From an uncultured Oligoflexia bacterium (lineage in GTDB: Bacteria > Bdellovibrionota > Bacteriovoracia > Bacteriovoracales > Bacteriovoracaceae): a DNA stretch of 64,000 bases. Where the stretch lies: NCBI GenBank assembly GCA_913058265.1, contig CAJXPQ010000002.1, positions 1-64,000 on the forward strand, read 5' to 3'. How positions within the stretch are numbered: the stretch's first letter is position 1; every line of letters begins with the position of its first letter. A program made the position numbers and the translations under genes. Below, one piece after another: positions 1 to 8,754 of this stretch. The notes beneath the pieces are model-generated. The model was given only the letters and a program-made list of their open reading frames with translations, searched no databases and had not been told where the DNA came from.

Positions 1-19
1 CTTTTAATATGCCCAAACT

Positions 20-70
20 AAAAAAGCCCTTTAGAGACTTAATAAGATCAAGTACCTATAGGGCTTTTTT
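20..70 (-). terminator. Terminator downstream of tRNA-Asp
   Basis: Arms AAAAAAGCCCT (20-30) and AGGGCTTTTTT (60-70) are perfect inverted complements with a 29-base loop, ending in a T run on either strand. It lies directly downstream of the minus-strand tRNA-Asp, so it probably ends that transcript. It could also serve a plus-strand gene left of the window. Confidence 0.7.
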
Positions 71-80
71 AGTTCGAAAA

Positions 81-157
81 TGGCGGGAGCGAAGGGACTC
101 GAACCCTCGGCCTTCTGCGTGACAGGCAGACGTTATAACCAACTTAACTACGCCCCC
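81..157 (-). tRNA. tRNA-Asp(GTC)
   Basis: The reverse complement folds as a standard 77-base tRNA with encoded CCA (81-83). The seven-pair acceptor stem has one G-T pair. The anticodon stem is TCTGC/GCAGA with loop CTGTCAC, giving anticodon GTC (complement at 121-123). The T loop is TTCGAGT. All arms pair, so it looks functional. Confidence 0.95.
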
Positions 158-271
158 GTATTTCGTTTAAAGCAATATAAGATTACAGCCGTTTATCGTC
201 AACATATTTTTAAATATTTTTTCTTAGCTCTAGTTATATTACAATGTATTACGTTACGACGCAGCACGTTG

Positions 272-301
272 TTGGACTGTCTGGTTTTAGAAAAGTATAA
301 A
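272..301 (+). promoter_or_regulatory. Candidate sigma-70 promoter for the secreted-protein operon
   Basis: TTGGAC (272-277) and TATAAA (296-301) are separated by 18 bases, about 95 bases before the GTG at 402. This is a consensus match by eye only. No operator was recognised in the 240-base gap between the tRNA and the first gene. Confidence 0.4.
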
Positions 302-401
302 AATTTTATAAAACTTAAGGATTAATGTTGTCAGCAAATATGAAATCTTGTACGTTGCGGCAATAATTAACAAGCAAATAAACCATACTTTAGGAGGTAT
401 A

Positions 402-1358
402 GTGAAAAATTTTATTTTAATGTTTTTGTTAGTAACAACTAACGCAATGGCCGTAAGTGTTGAGTTCAAGTTTGATATAAACTCTTCAGGTCCAAGTATA
501 TATCCATGTGATGCAGGATTAAAGCATGCAGCACACCAAGAGAGAGTATGTTATGACAGAGTAACAGCAGAATCGTGTAACCCTGCTAGATGTACTGATG
601 AAGTTCAGTGTAACTGTGTATGTACAGCGGATAGTACAAGTGGTGCTGGAGAATACAGACATGACTTTTTAAAGGCAAGTTATGCTAAATGGAGTGAGAA
701 CGGGGAGACTGCAACTAATGTAAGCTCGAAGTCAGTAGCTGCAAAACAAAGCTCATTTGCTAGAGTATTTAAAAACAATCTTGAATGGGATCAGCAGTTA
801 ACAAAATTATCTTTCAACTTAGGTTCTGAGAGATATGGCGCTGAGTTCTACCTAGACGTATGTTATAGAGGACCACAAATAGAGTATTATATGGCCGGAT
901 CTCTTGCAGATACGCCTAACTTTCTTTTAAGAGCACAAGCGACTGTTACAGACATTAACACTAATAATGGAATGAATTACTCATCTCTTGCTGACTTACA
1001 AGTTAGAGCTGTTGCAGTATGTGATCAACAAGGTAAAGGGTCATATGTTTACGCACATGACGGTTCAGGAAATTACGATAATACTTTTGCTCATGAAATT
1101 AACAACAACATGACTGTTGCTAATGGACAATTTGTAAAGTCTGTTGCATTTACAGGATTTAACACAGGATCTAACTTATTTTTAATTAAGAACTGGATCA
1201 ATGTTAGAACAACTAAAACTCCAAGATTTTGTAAAGTTCGTTACACATTCAAAGAAAACAAAAGAAATAGTAGTGATCTATTATCTCAAATCAGAAAGTG
1301 GAAGATTCAACAAGCAGAGGTTTGTACTTACACTTCAATTAACGAAGATATCGAGTAA
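402..1358 (+). CDS. Secreted Cys-rich protein, first gene of a five-gene operon
   Basis: I do not recognise the family. The start is the GTG at 402: AGGAGG lies at 392-397, and translation from there gives a clean Sec signal peptide (KNFILMFLLVTTNAMA) on a 318-residue product. An upstream in-frame start at 348 would put a polar extension before the signal. The mature protein has about 11 cysteines, several packed in one stretch near residue 60-75 (CNPARCTDEVQCNCVC), which suggests disulfide bonds in the periplasm or at the cell surface. It is followed 63 bases later by another exported protein across an intergenic hairpin. All downstream genes to 6842 share orientation and a Cys-rich exported character, so I infer a common complex or surface structure. 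Function unknown. Confidence 0.75.
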   Translation: MKNFILMFLLVTTNAMAVSVEFKFDINSSGPSIYPCDAGLKHAAHQERVCYDRVTAESCNPARCTDEVQCNCVCTADSTSGAGEYRHDFLKASYAKWSENGETATNVSSKSVAAKQSSFARVFKNNLEWDQQLTKLSFNLGSERYGAEFYLDVCYRGPQIEYYMAGSLADTPNFLLRAQATVTDINTNNGMNYSSLADLQVRAVAVCDQQGKGSYVYAHDGSGNYDNTFAHEINNNMTVANGQFVKSVAFTGFNTGSNLFLIKNWINVRTTKTPRFCKVRYTFKENKRNSSDLLSQIRKWKIQQAEVCTYTSINEDIE

Positions 1359-1366
1359 AAAATAAG

Positions 1367-1397
1367 CTTTGAAGGGGAGAGAAATCTCTCCTTTAAA
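1367..1397 (+). terminator. Intergenic hairpin, possible attenuator or RNA-processing element
   Basis: The core stem GGAGAG/CTCTCC around loop AAAT extends through AAG/TTT to CTTT/AAAG, with small bulges. No clear T run follows, so it is not a strong terminator. It sits between the first and second genes of the operon, and may reduce read-through or protect the upstream mRNA. Confidence 0.4.
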
Positions 1398-1421
1398 GTT
1401 AATTATTAGAACAAGGATTGA

Positions 1422-2966
1422 ATGAGAATATTAATTTTAGGTGCTTTAACACTCTTAACTTTTAATGCATTTGCCTGTGAGTTTGATACACCAAGGGCCT
1501 TAAATTTATATACATCTTTAGATCGAAAAGGCTCATATGCCTTTGATTTAAACAAAACACTAAATGATATACCGACTCTCAGTGCCTTTAATTGTAAAAA
1601 ATTAGCACTAAGAAGTAAGTATATTATGATTGGACTCGGACCTGAGCTTAATGAGTTAAATGACGAAGTTCGTACCTACTCATTTAATGACGATATTAAG
1701 CCATCAAATTGTTCAGTTGAAAACTCACCAATAAAAATGATTCCTTTTACTGAAAAACTTAAAGATTTCAAAGAAAAGAAAAAATATTATAATAAATGTG
1801 TACAAATTTATATCGATGATGAGGGGACTTTGCCTCTACGAATTACAGAAGAACAACCAGGATGTAAAGTTCGAAAAATTTCAACGCATAAAGCAGTTAT
1901 TGAGGGTGGTTATTGCTTTATAAAACCAAACGTCACATCTTCATACTTATTTAAATTAAAAATAAAAAGTGAATGCCAAACAAGAGAGGGGTTGAAAAAA
2001 CTAAGAATTCAGCCTTCTGATATAAAAGGAATCTTAAATTTTTACGCTGCTGGCGATGAAACTGGAATGTCTACAGGACTTCAGGCAATTGAGACAACAC
2101 CTTTAAGGTTAATAACAAGTAGTGATGACAAGGTTTTACCATCAAGTGAATCTTATGGAGGAAGACATCCAGAGTTTCCAGTTCAATGGGTTAACCCAAA
2201 TCCTCATTTAGGACAAGTAAAGATTGAAGATATAGGTGGAGAGAGATTCAGAATTAATACTCCAATGCTTGTAGATAACAGATGTGGTAAAAAATGCGAG
2301 AATGGAGTTTGCTATAGTCCTTGTGCTTACGCTCAACCCGTTGTTTATGAAGCACTTTTGTATGAGGTCGGTAAAAAGAAAAACAATATTTTAACTTCAT
2401 GGTATGACGGTGGAATTGCAGGACCGCAGTATCAGGGCTTTATACAGGGAGTAGGTTTTGAAATTCCTACAAGCTATTTAAGCGAGTCTGAAACGTATAT
2501 GCTAGAGCTGAGCTTTAATGACCCTAAGTACGATTTTGATCGTTTTAAAAATAGAATCTTAAGAAAATTTGGAGCAATTCAACAACACTTACCACAGCTT
2601 GGACGAAGTGGAATAGCCACAATACCAGAGATTAACGAAATTTTAAATATATCGACAATTCCAGATATTAGAGAAATTTACGGCCTTAACTTTAGCTCAG
2701 GACTTTCAGGACTTAAATCAGCCTACGATCTGCTTAGATCTTACCTCGATTATAAGATCTGGCCTCCTTATTACGACGAAAATTGTGATGTGAATTTAGG
2801 GACCTGTTTATCTGCTGGTAGTGATGAAACTAAAATAGAGTTAACTTTCAAGTTATTAGGGCTAAGTAGTGGAAATGTTAGGGTTGAAGTTCTTAAAGTG
2901 GAAAGAAAAGCCAAGCTAATGAAAAATTACACAGGTACAAAATTACCATACATAAAATGTGAATAA
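1422..2966 (+). CDS. Secreted protein of unknown family, second gene of operon
   Basis: A 514-residue product with an N-terminal Sec signal (MRILILGALTLLTFNAFA, cut before CEFD). AAGGA lies a few bases before the ATG. The mature part has about 14 cysteines, including a tight group RCGKKCENGVCYSPC near residue 290-300. No catalytic motif or transmembrane helix after the signal was seen. It lies between two other exported Cys-containing proteins on the same strand. I infer an extracytoplasmic, disulfide-bonded protein that works with its neighbours, and I cannot name a function. Confidence 0.7.
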   Translation: MRILILGALTLLTFNAFACEFDTPRALNLYTSLDRKGSYAFDLNKTLNDIPTLSAFNCKKLALRSKYIMIGLGPELNELNDEVRTYSFNDDIKPSNCSVENSPIKMIPFTEKLKDFKEKKKYYNKCVQIYIDDEGTLPLRITEEQPGCKVRKISTHKAVIEGGYCFIKPNVTSSYLFKLKIKSECQTREGLKKLRIQPSDIKGILNFYAAGDETGMSTGLQAIETTPLRLITSSDDKVLPSSESYGGRHPEFPVQWVNPNPHLGQVKIEDIGGERFRINTPMLVDNRCGKKCENGVCYSPCAYAQPVVYEALLYEVGKKKNNILTSWYDGGIAGPQYQGFIQGVGFEIPTSYLSESETYMLELSFNDPKYDFDRFKNRILRKFGAIQQHLPQLGRSGIATIPEINEILNISTIPDIREIYGLNFSSGLSGLKSAYDLLRSYLDYKIWPPYYDENCDVNLGTCLSAGSDETKIELTFKLLGLSSGNVRVEVLKVERKAKLMKNYTGTKLPYIKCE

Positions 2967-2994
2967 CACGTTATTAAGTTAACAAGGGGAAATA

Positions 2995-3561
2995 ATGAAA
3001 ACAATTTTAAAGCTTGTAGTAGCACTGATATCTGTATCAGCTTTTGCTTCTAACGGAAATGGTGGATTAAACGGAAGTGACGATGACTTTGGTCGTGGTT
3101 CTGATGAATTTGAATTTGAAAAATACTCGAACGAAAATGTTCTAAATATGATTGAAGAGGACATGGAGTTTGCTTGTGATAGAGCTGGACTATGTACTCT
3201 ACACGCAGTTACGCAAAGTGACTCAAGGTTTACTGTTTCTTTTAATGTTGGAGAAGGTTCTCCAATAAATAGCGGTGGTAGATCTGATGGTTCTGTCATT
3301 ATTACAGGTGGTGGTGATGGTGGAAATGATCTACTTGGTTCACAAGAGTACTGGGGATTATCACTTGAACATTCTGTAGGAACTTGTACTCAAAACATTA
3401 AAGTACCAAGATCTTTATATGTTTCAATGAACAGATATATGTATGATTTAATGGATGAAAATGGAAACACTAGACGTGGTTTTGATCCTTCTAAAGAAGC
3501 AATGATTATGTTTTATTCAACTATTATGAAAGAGGCCAGTGGCTGTAACGCTCCTAAGTAA
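2995..3561 (+). CDS. Small secreted protein with Gly/Asp-rich segments, third gene of operon
   Basis: A 188-residue product with signal peptide MKTILKLVVALISVSAFA, followed by a Gly/Asn/Asp-rich N-terminus (SNGNGGLNGSDDDFGRGSD) and a second Gly-rich stretch (GGGDGGNDLLG) near residue 105. Four cysteines remain in the mature protein. AAGGGGA precedes the ATG. The stop is three bases from the next start, so translation of the two is probably coupled. The Asp/Gly stretches might bind calcium, but no canonical repeat is present. Unknown family. Confidence 0.7.
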   Translation: MKTILKLVVALISVSAFASNGNGGLNGSDDDFGRGSDEFEFEKYSNENVLNMIEEDMEFACDRAGLCTLHAVTQSDSRFTVSFNVGEGSPINSGGRSDGSVIITGGGDGGNDLLGSQEYWGLSLEHSVGTCTQNIKVPRSLYVSMNRYMYDLMDENGNTRRGFDPSKEAMIMFYSTIMKEASGCNAPK

Positions 3562-3564
3562 TTC

Positions 3565-6288
3565 ATGACTATAAAAACACTTATTTCAGTATTTTTCTTA
3601 ACTTTTACAATGAGCTCTTGCCTTTTTGCGCAAGAGCTAGAGTACTGGAAAAACAGTGAGAATATTCAAAGCAAGTTAAAGCTTAATCCCTTAAGATTTA
3701 CTAATAGGGCACAATGTGCTTTAGATTCTAAGAAAGCAGCGACATCAGTATTCGTAATGATTGATTCTATCAGTACTGGTAAGGCGATATATCGTTTTAG
3801 TAAAATGTCCGATGGGGATACAACCAGCGAGACCAAATTAGGGATTGAGAAGTATCGTTACACTGTTACAGAGCTAATCAAACACATCACTAAGCAATTA
3901 CTTAGCGGTGAGCTACCTATGCTAAAAGCTGATCTTTCAAAGTATGAAGGAACAGAAGTTTTTAACTACTTCGATGATTGTAATAAGGGAAACTGTTATG
4001 AACTCAATGCTCATCTCAAAAAATTGTGGAGTACTGAGAAGCAAAGTTTAATTTCTAGTAATATTGTTCAAAAAAATGACTTCTTAAGTTTAAATCATGA
4101 TGACATTAAGCATAATGATGCAAACGTTGGATGTTATTTTGTTAAGAAGTTTTCAGCTCTTCAGGGACATCTTCAATCTACATCACCAAATGTTAAAACA
4201 GCAGCGAGTATTGCTGAAGCAGTTGGGACTAGTTCTGACTTGGTAAGTGACTGCTCGGATATACATAATCAAGAAAACCTTAAAGTCGCAAACTATCAAT
4301 TTGATATTTTGAATGTCTTGGAGAGAGACTGGAAGTATAGTGGATTTGATTTTTGGAGCTCTGTTAAAACCTACTTAACTTGGGCCTTTAGACACTCAAC
4401 TGAAGCAAAGTCTCTTGCCTTTCCTTACCACTCTATACTTCAAAATGTAGCACTCGAAGAAAACATTCTGTTTATACCGAACGGTTGTAAAAATATTGTA
4501 GAGCCAAAATGTGATGCGAAGACGCTAAATCTAAACTCTATGAGACAATTTACTCAGCTAAATGAGCAAGAGATTTTTAGAACTGATTTTAGTGCTCAAA
4601 TTCCAGACGGGGTTGAGCAAGATTTATTAAATCAACCAATCGTTGATGTTAATACTGATATTTTAAATTTTAATAGAACACAAAGTGCTAATCAGTGGTC
4701 AGCTAACTTTCGAGATAAATTTACAAAGTCGAGAGGATTACTGAAATTAAAGTTCATTAACTCAATTAATAAACTAAAGGCCATCAAAACTCATCTTACT
4801 CCTAAAAGAATTTTAGATGAGTTATATAGTTCAATGACACTTTCAAAAACGAATGAAACTGTTAAAGCAGAAATTTATTATTTATGCTCTGAGTACAAGG
4901 TCGCAACAGATGAAACATTATCATTTTTAAAAGATGAAGTAGATTTATTGGCCCAGACCAGTCTTCTTGACGACTATAGTAAGACTATTGGTGGTGAGAA
5001 GATTGAAAGTTATGTTTCATACTTTAGAGAAGTATCTGATGTCGTAGGAAAATTCTGTGATGATATTACTGTCGACAATTACTGGCATAATATGAAGGAT
5101 GTTGATCGTGAAGGTTTCACTTCATGGTATAAGGAAGTCACTCTAGATAAGAAGCAACCCTTTAAGACAAATATTATTCGTAAATTATCTAAAGAGGTTA
5201 AACCCATTTTAACTTACAGTAGCTTTAGCGAAACGAAAGGTTTAAAGCAAAAAGAAATCATCTGTGTCGAAGGGGCCAACTGTTCACGTGTAATACTTGA
5301 GAGTATTTTTGATTTACACTCTTCTATGCGTTATGCCGATTCACTTCTGCCAACATCTGAAATTCAATCACCAAATTTGGCCAACCCATACAGTGAAAGA
5401 ATGTCTTGTAAGGTATATGATCCATTTAGAAAGAAACGAAGAGTAATTTTTCAATTTTTTTATGATATTGCAAGAGCTGCCACTTTTGGAGTTCTTCCGA
5501 GTCCAGTTTATATTTCTACAGAAGTGAAAGATAAGCAAGTTGTAAGCATGAAGACCCTTATGGAGGATGGAAAGATCTCTTTTGATCCTCAAGTTGATGG
5601 CTATAAATTTAAGCACTCTCTTGTTGCTGACCTTGGTGGACTCTTTGGTATTCCTTGTGCTATAGCGATTTCAGGTACATCTGTTAACCCTGTAAGATAC
5701 TACCGCTTCAACGGTGTTTCTGTTGGTACATGTTCGGAGACAAGGATTAATAACTTAGTCGTAAACTCCTCAACAGATATGAGTGACTATTCTTATGATA
5801 GATCAAAGTGTGTCGCTTGTGCCATAAATCTCGAGACAGTTATTGGTGCAGCAGGCAGTATAAATCCAATTACTAGATCAGCTTATATACTAGCAAGGGG
5901 TGCTTGGAATCTATTTAAGGGGCTTCGAGACCCATTTGATATCCCAAGAAGATGGACTTTAAATGTAAATGATACTTATGATACTTATCGAAAATATGGC
6001 CATGTTAATAAACATTGCCTGCGTCAGTTACTAAAAGGAAAAGCCTGTCTTTCAAATAAATGTGAAGGAGCTGTAGCAAGAAATATTTCACTATTTTTAA
6101 ATGGAGAAATTGAAGCAAGCTCTATTCCGAAAAAAAGAGGGAACGGTTTTGTAAAGCTATCTACCTGTGACCGTGAAGTAGAAGTAAAGCTCTCATACAA
6201 TCGCAATCGAATATGTCAGAATACTAGTAAGATTACAAAAGAGGACTTCATTGTCCCTTCTGAGTGTAAAATATGGAAGTCAAAATGA
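3565..6288 (+). CDS. Large secreted protein, fourth gene of operon
   Basis: A 907-residue product, the largest of the cluster. The N-terminus is hydrophobic (IKTLISVFFLTFTMSSCLFAQ). It can be read as a Sec signal cut after FAQ or as a lipoprotein signal ending at the Cys in SSC, and I cannot decide between them. It has no Shine-Dalgarno sequence of its own and starts three bases after the previous stop, which points to coupling. Many cysteines are spread along the chain. No known domain or catalytic motif was recognised, and no further clear transmembrane helix. By size and position it could be the scaffold of a complex formed by the products of 402-6842. Confidence 0.7.
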   Translation: MTIKTLISVFFLTFTMSSCLFAQELEYWKNSENIQSKLKLNPLRFTNRAQCALDSKKAATSVFVMIDSISTGKAIYRFSKMSDGDTTSETKLGIEKYRYTVTELIKHITKQLLSGELPMLKADLSKYEGTEVFNYFDDCNKGNCYELNAHLKKLWSTEKQSLISSNIVQKNDFLSLNHDDIKHNDANVGCYFVKKFSALQGHLQSTSPNVKTAASIAEAVGTSSDLVSDCSDIHNQENLKVANYQFDILNVLERDWKYSGFDFWSSVKTYLTWAFRHSTEAKSLAFPYHSILQNVALEENILFIPNGCKNIVEPKCDAKTLNLNSMRQFTQLNEQEIFRTDFSAQIPDGVEQDLLNQPIVDVNTDILNFNRTQSANQWSANFRDKFTKSRGLLKLKFINSINKLKAIKTHLTPKRILDELYSSMTLSKTNETVKAEIYYLCSEYKVATDETLSFLKDEVDLLAQTSLLDDYSKTIGGEKIESYVSYFREVSDVVGKFCDDITVDNYWHNMKDVDREGFTSWYKEVTLDKKQPFKTNIIRKLSKEVKPILTYSSFSETKGLKQKEIICVEGANCSRVILESIFDLHSSMRYADSLLPTSEIQSPNLANPYSERMSCKVYDPFRKKRRVIFQFFYDIARAATFGVLPSPVYISTEVKDKQVVSMKTLMEDGKISFDPQVDGYKFKHSLVADLGGLFGIPCAIAISGTSVNPVRYYRFNGVSVGTCSETRINNLVVNSSTDMSDYSYDRSKCVACAINLETVIGAAGSINPITRSAYILARGAWNLFKGLRDPFDIPRRWTLNVNDTYDTYRKYGHVNKHCLRQLLKGKACLSNKCEGAVARNISLFLNGEIEASSIPKKRGNGFVKLSTCDREVEVKLSYNRNRICQNTSKITKEDFIVPSECKIWKSK

Positions 6289-6842
6289 TACGTGTTGTTT
6301 ATTTTTTAATATTTAGTTTCTTATTTAGAACTCAGAGTGTTTATGCAAATTTTAACGTGGAAACATCTTGGAACCTTACAAATGGAAAAGTGATCACTCT
6401 TACTTGTGATGAGGAATCACCTCGAGTTTGTCTTTCTGTATGTGATAGCGAAACTATGTGCGAAGTACCTGAGGGGCTTTGCTATAATTGTATTGGAAAT
6501 GAACTATTTATTGTTAACTTTTATAAAAATCTTGGTCTTACAGTAAATGGGTCTGGAGTGAATCTTCATAGTTCAGTTCTAGAAGACACGTTATTAGTGG
6601 GCAACTTCGTAACGCTCAAAGCAAATTCAGTTTATAATATTATTTCTGATTATGACTCAAAGTCTATGAAGAGAAAGTTTCAAAACCTATGTCCAGAATT
6701 AACAATTAAAGACCCTGTTGTTTTTGCTAAAGTTAATAGGGATAGAAAGCCGGTTGGACTTCTATTTGTTATTTGTGATAGCGAAGTGTTTGAAATGACA
6801 TATGATTACTCATCTTATAGTACGAGCTCAAATCTATATTAA
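6285..6842 (+). CDS. Small secreted Cys-rich protein, last gene of operon
   Basis: The start is the ATG at 6285, which overlaps the TGA of the previous gene (ATGA) and has GGAAG five bases upstream. An ATG at 6273 would add four residues. The 185-residue product starts with signal MIRVVYFLIFSFLFRTQSVYA. Eight cysteines are present, six of them within about 35 residues (TCDEES to CYNCIG). No family recognised. It ends the cluster, 18 bases before a convergent gene. Confidence 0.7.
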   Translation: MIRVVYFLIFSFLFRTQSVYANFNVETSWNLTNGKVITLTCDEESPRVCLSVCDSETMCEVPEGLCYNCIGNELFIVNFYKNLGLTVNGSGVNLHSSVLEDTLLVGNFVTLKANSVYNIISDYDSKSMKRKFQNLCPELTIKDPVVFAKVNRDRKPVGLLFVICDSEVFEMTYDYSSYSTSSNLY

Positions 6843-6860
6843 TCCTCATTTTATTTAATA

Positions 6861-7979
6861 TTATTCTCTTAATATAATGGCCGAATTTCGTGTAAGCACT
6901 CTTGAAATCAAAAAATTCAATTCAATCCACGCGTGAAGGGTTGCCAGTGCAAAGTAGATTTCAGATCCTCGTGGGATGTTAAACATCCACAAGAAAGTGC
7001 TAATAAGGCAAAGTCCTATAATAAATATTGCAATATGCTTTCCAATATTTTTTTTCAGTATCTTAAACCCTTCTCTGTAACTATTTGGAGTTTCTCTGAA
7101 TTGTCTATTCTCAGGTATGGCCTTAAGCCAAATGAAGTAATGTATGGCAAGCCCGAAGGTATATAGAACGAGAGCTCTTTGTCCTACAATCGGATCAAAT
7201 GACCATGGAGCGAGTAACCAGGAAGTCCCTGCTACATCAGTATTAAATATTGAATTTTGAGTTTGAAAGTTTATAAGAAAGTCCATATGACCTGCAAGGG
7301 TTAGATAGTGTATAGCTCCAAAAAATACTGTGGCACCGATGGCCGTGAGTTGGTTCTTTTTATTTTTGGAAACAACGATCCAGTAAATAAAAGCAATCCA
7401 ATTATGAATAAGTAAAGTTATACTCACAAAAATCAAAGGCTCATGCCAAGCGTACGAAAGTAGTCCAAGGTTAATAAGAAGTATAAATAACATCATAGCA
7501 AAACTTTTGATTTTTGATTTATATATAATGAATAAGCTCAGAATTGTTGCAGTAATAATTTCAAAAAAGTCTTTAGGTAAGTTCTCAGTTAGTGGAGTGT
7601 TATAGAAGAAATAATTAAAAGTAATTATTAAAAATGTGGCGATACAGAATAGAAGAAATTTCTTTTTTGAAGAGCTTTCATGCTCCTGGCTGCTGGCCAA
7701 AGGTTGAGTAAAGTAATAACTCGCCACTAAATGAAAGTAGCCATATATGAGAGGACCGAGTACTAAAAGGAGCTCTGGCCTAGTTAGTGCAATAGGGAGG
7801 TAGAACAGGGAAGCAATTATAAAAATGCTTCCAAGCCGTAAGTGGCTTGTTATATAGACTTTACGCAAGATGTTGATCTTCAAGGTTTTTCTAAAAGTAT
7901 AGATTCGAATTAAATCTAGCGATTTAGTGAGAGAATCGATCGGGTTATAGTTGAATAATACTAAGATCTTACTTATCAT
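6861..7979 (-). CDS. Polytopic inner-membrane protein of unknown function
   Basis: The 372-residue product is strongly hydrophobic, with roughly ten predicted membrane segments. Several histidines lie in or at the edge of these segments (GYFHLVASYYF, LIHNWIAF, HYLTLAGH, AIHYFIWL, LHAWIEL). This could mean metal or haem contact, or a fold like the Brp/Blh membrane dioxygenases, but I see no diagnostic motif. The gene has no Shine-Dalgarno sequence. A promoter-like TTGCTA-N17-TATTAT ends six bases before the ATG, so the mRNA is probably leaderless. Confidence 0.7.
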   Translation of the reverse strand: MISKILVLFNYNPIDSLTKSLDLIRIYTFRKTLKINILRKVYITSHLRLGSIFIIASLFYLPIALTRPELLLVLGPLIYGYFHLVASYYFTQPLASSQEHESSSKKKFLLFCIATFLIITFNYFFYNTPLTENLPKDFFEIITATILSLFIIYKSKIKSFAMMLFILLINLGLLSYAWHEPLIFVSITLLIHNWIAFIYWIVVSKNKKNQLTAIGATVFFGAIHYLTLAGHMDFLINFQTQNSIFNTDVAGTSWLLAPWSFDPIVGQRALVLYTFGLAIHYFIWLKAIPENRQFRETPNSYREGFKILKKNIGKHIAIFIIGLCLISTFLWMFNIPRGSEIYFALATLHAWIELNFLISRVLTRNSAIILRE

Positions 7980-8014
7980 ATATGCATAATAAGAGATTAA
8001 TCTTTTGCTAGCAA
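7980..8014 (-). promoter_or_regulatory. Probable leaderless promoter of the membrane-protein gene
   Basis: On the minus strand: TTGCTA (complement at 8009-8014), 17 bases, TATTAT (complement at 7986-7991), six bases, then the ATG at 7979. The predicted transcription start is the A of the ATG. Confidence 0.6.
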
Positions 8015-8032
8015 ATCTTGATGGAGTTAAAA

Positions 8033-8696
8033 ATGTTTTTTAGTGTTAAAAATTTAAGTGTTTCAATTCTTTTGTGTTTTGTTTTTTTCAACTTTTGCGG
8101 ATTCAGTTTATGGAAAAATGGCACCTCCAAGTCGATTTGATACTACAAAGTTAATTTCAGAATTAGTACAGACTCAACAGACTCGCGAGCTAAATACAGT
8201 TGAGACTAATAAGCTATTTCTTTTAAAATTTTTAAATGAAGTTTTAGAACTAGATAAATTTAGTGCCTATATTCACCAACCTATTCAGCCAATGCATTTA
8301 GTAAGTGAACTGGAAAAAATGATTTATTATAAAGGAGCTTGGGCAAAAGAGCTTACTACAGTTCAGATGACTAGACTTGAATCTGATAAGGGTAAATTAC
8401 TAAAGTTACTAGGAGATGACTCTATCTCTTGGGCATGGGTCTAGAATAAAACAGGTGAAACTAAACATTCAAAAAGTATTATAAAGAGATTATTTGAAGA
8501 GCAATTCAAAAAAACAATGGCATTAAAAATAGCTCGTTATGGTCTTACTGGGCCAGTACCCATGGGTTACTCTGTACAGTATTTAGAGTTTTTACTTGAG
8601 CTAAGTTCTGAAAAAGAGCAGGTAGCAGTTAAAGAAAAGCTGCGCAGGATGAAACTACATATTAGTAAAATTCCTCAATCTCGAATTCTAACGTAG
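8033..8696 (+). pseudogene. Broken exported-protein gene: frameshift in a T7 run and an in-frame TAG
   Basis: An ATG at 8033 has GGAG at 8023-8026 and opens a signal peptide, but the reading frame goes off in the T run at 8082-8088. Removing one T joins it to the frame that encodes STFADSVYGKMAPPSRFD. The joined product starts with a good Sec signal. That frame runs to a TAG at 8442-8444, after DDSISWAWV, and continues open for 83 further codons (NKTGETKHSKS onwards) to a TAG at 8694. Two independent lesions in one frame mark a pseudogene. The intact product would be about 220 residues. The family was not recognised. Confidence 0.8.
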
Positions 8697-8713
8697 ATTA
8701 CAATTTTGAAGAC

Positions 8714-8749
8714 CTCCTCAATAGACTGTGTTAGCCTTTCATAGAGGAG
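8714..8749 (+). promoter_or_regulatory. Possible hairpin hiding the permease ribosome binding site
   Basis: CTCCTC (8714-8719) is the exact complement of GAGGAG (8744-8749), which is the Shine-Dalgarno sequence of the permease starting at 8755. The loop is 24 bases. Six G-C-containing pairs could block translation. This is a suggestion from complementarity only. Confidence 0.3.
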
Positions 8750-8754
8750 TAAGT

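Noticed and set aside
80-325. An 81-codon plus-strand frame over the start of the window
   Set aside because: It covers the complement of tRNA-Asp, and the residues do not look like protein. A shadow of the RNA gene.
8442-8444. TAG recoding or readthrough in the 8033-8696 gene
   Set aside because: A second lesion (frameshift) in the same gene makes simple decay far more likely, and no recoding signal was seen.
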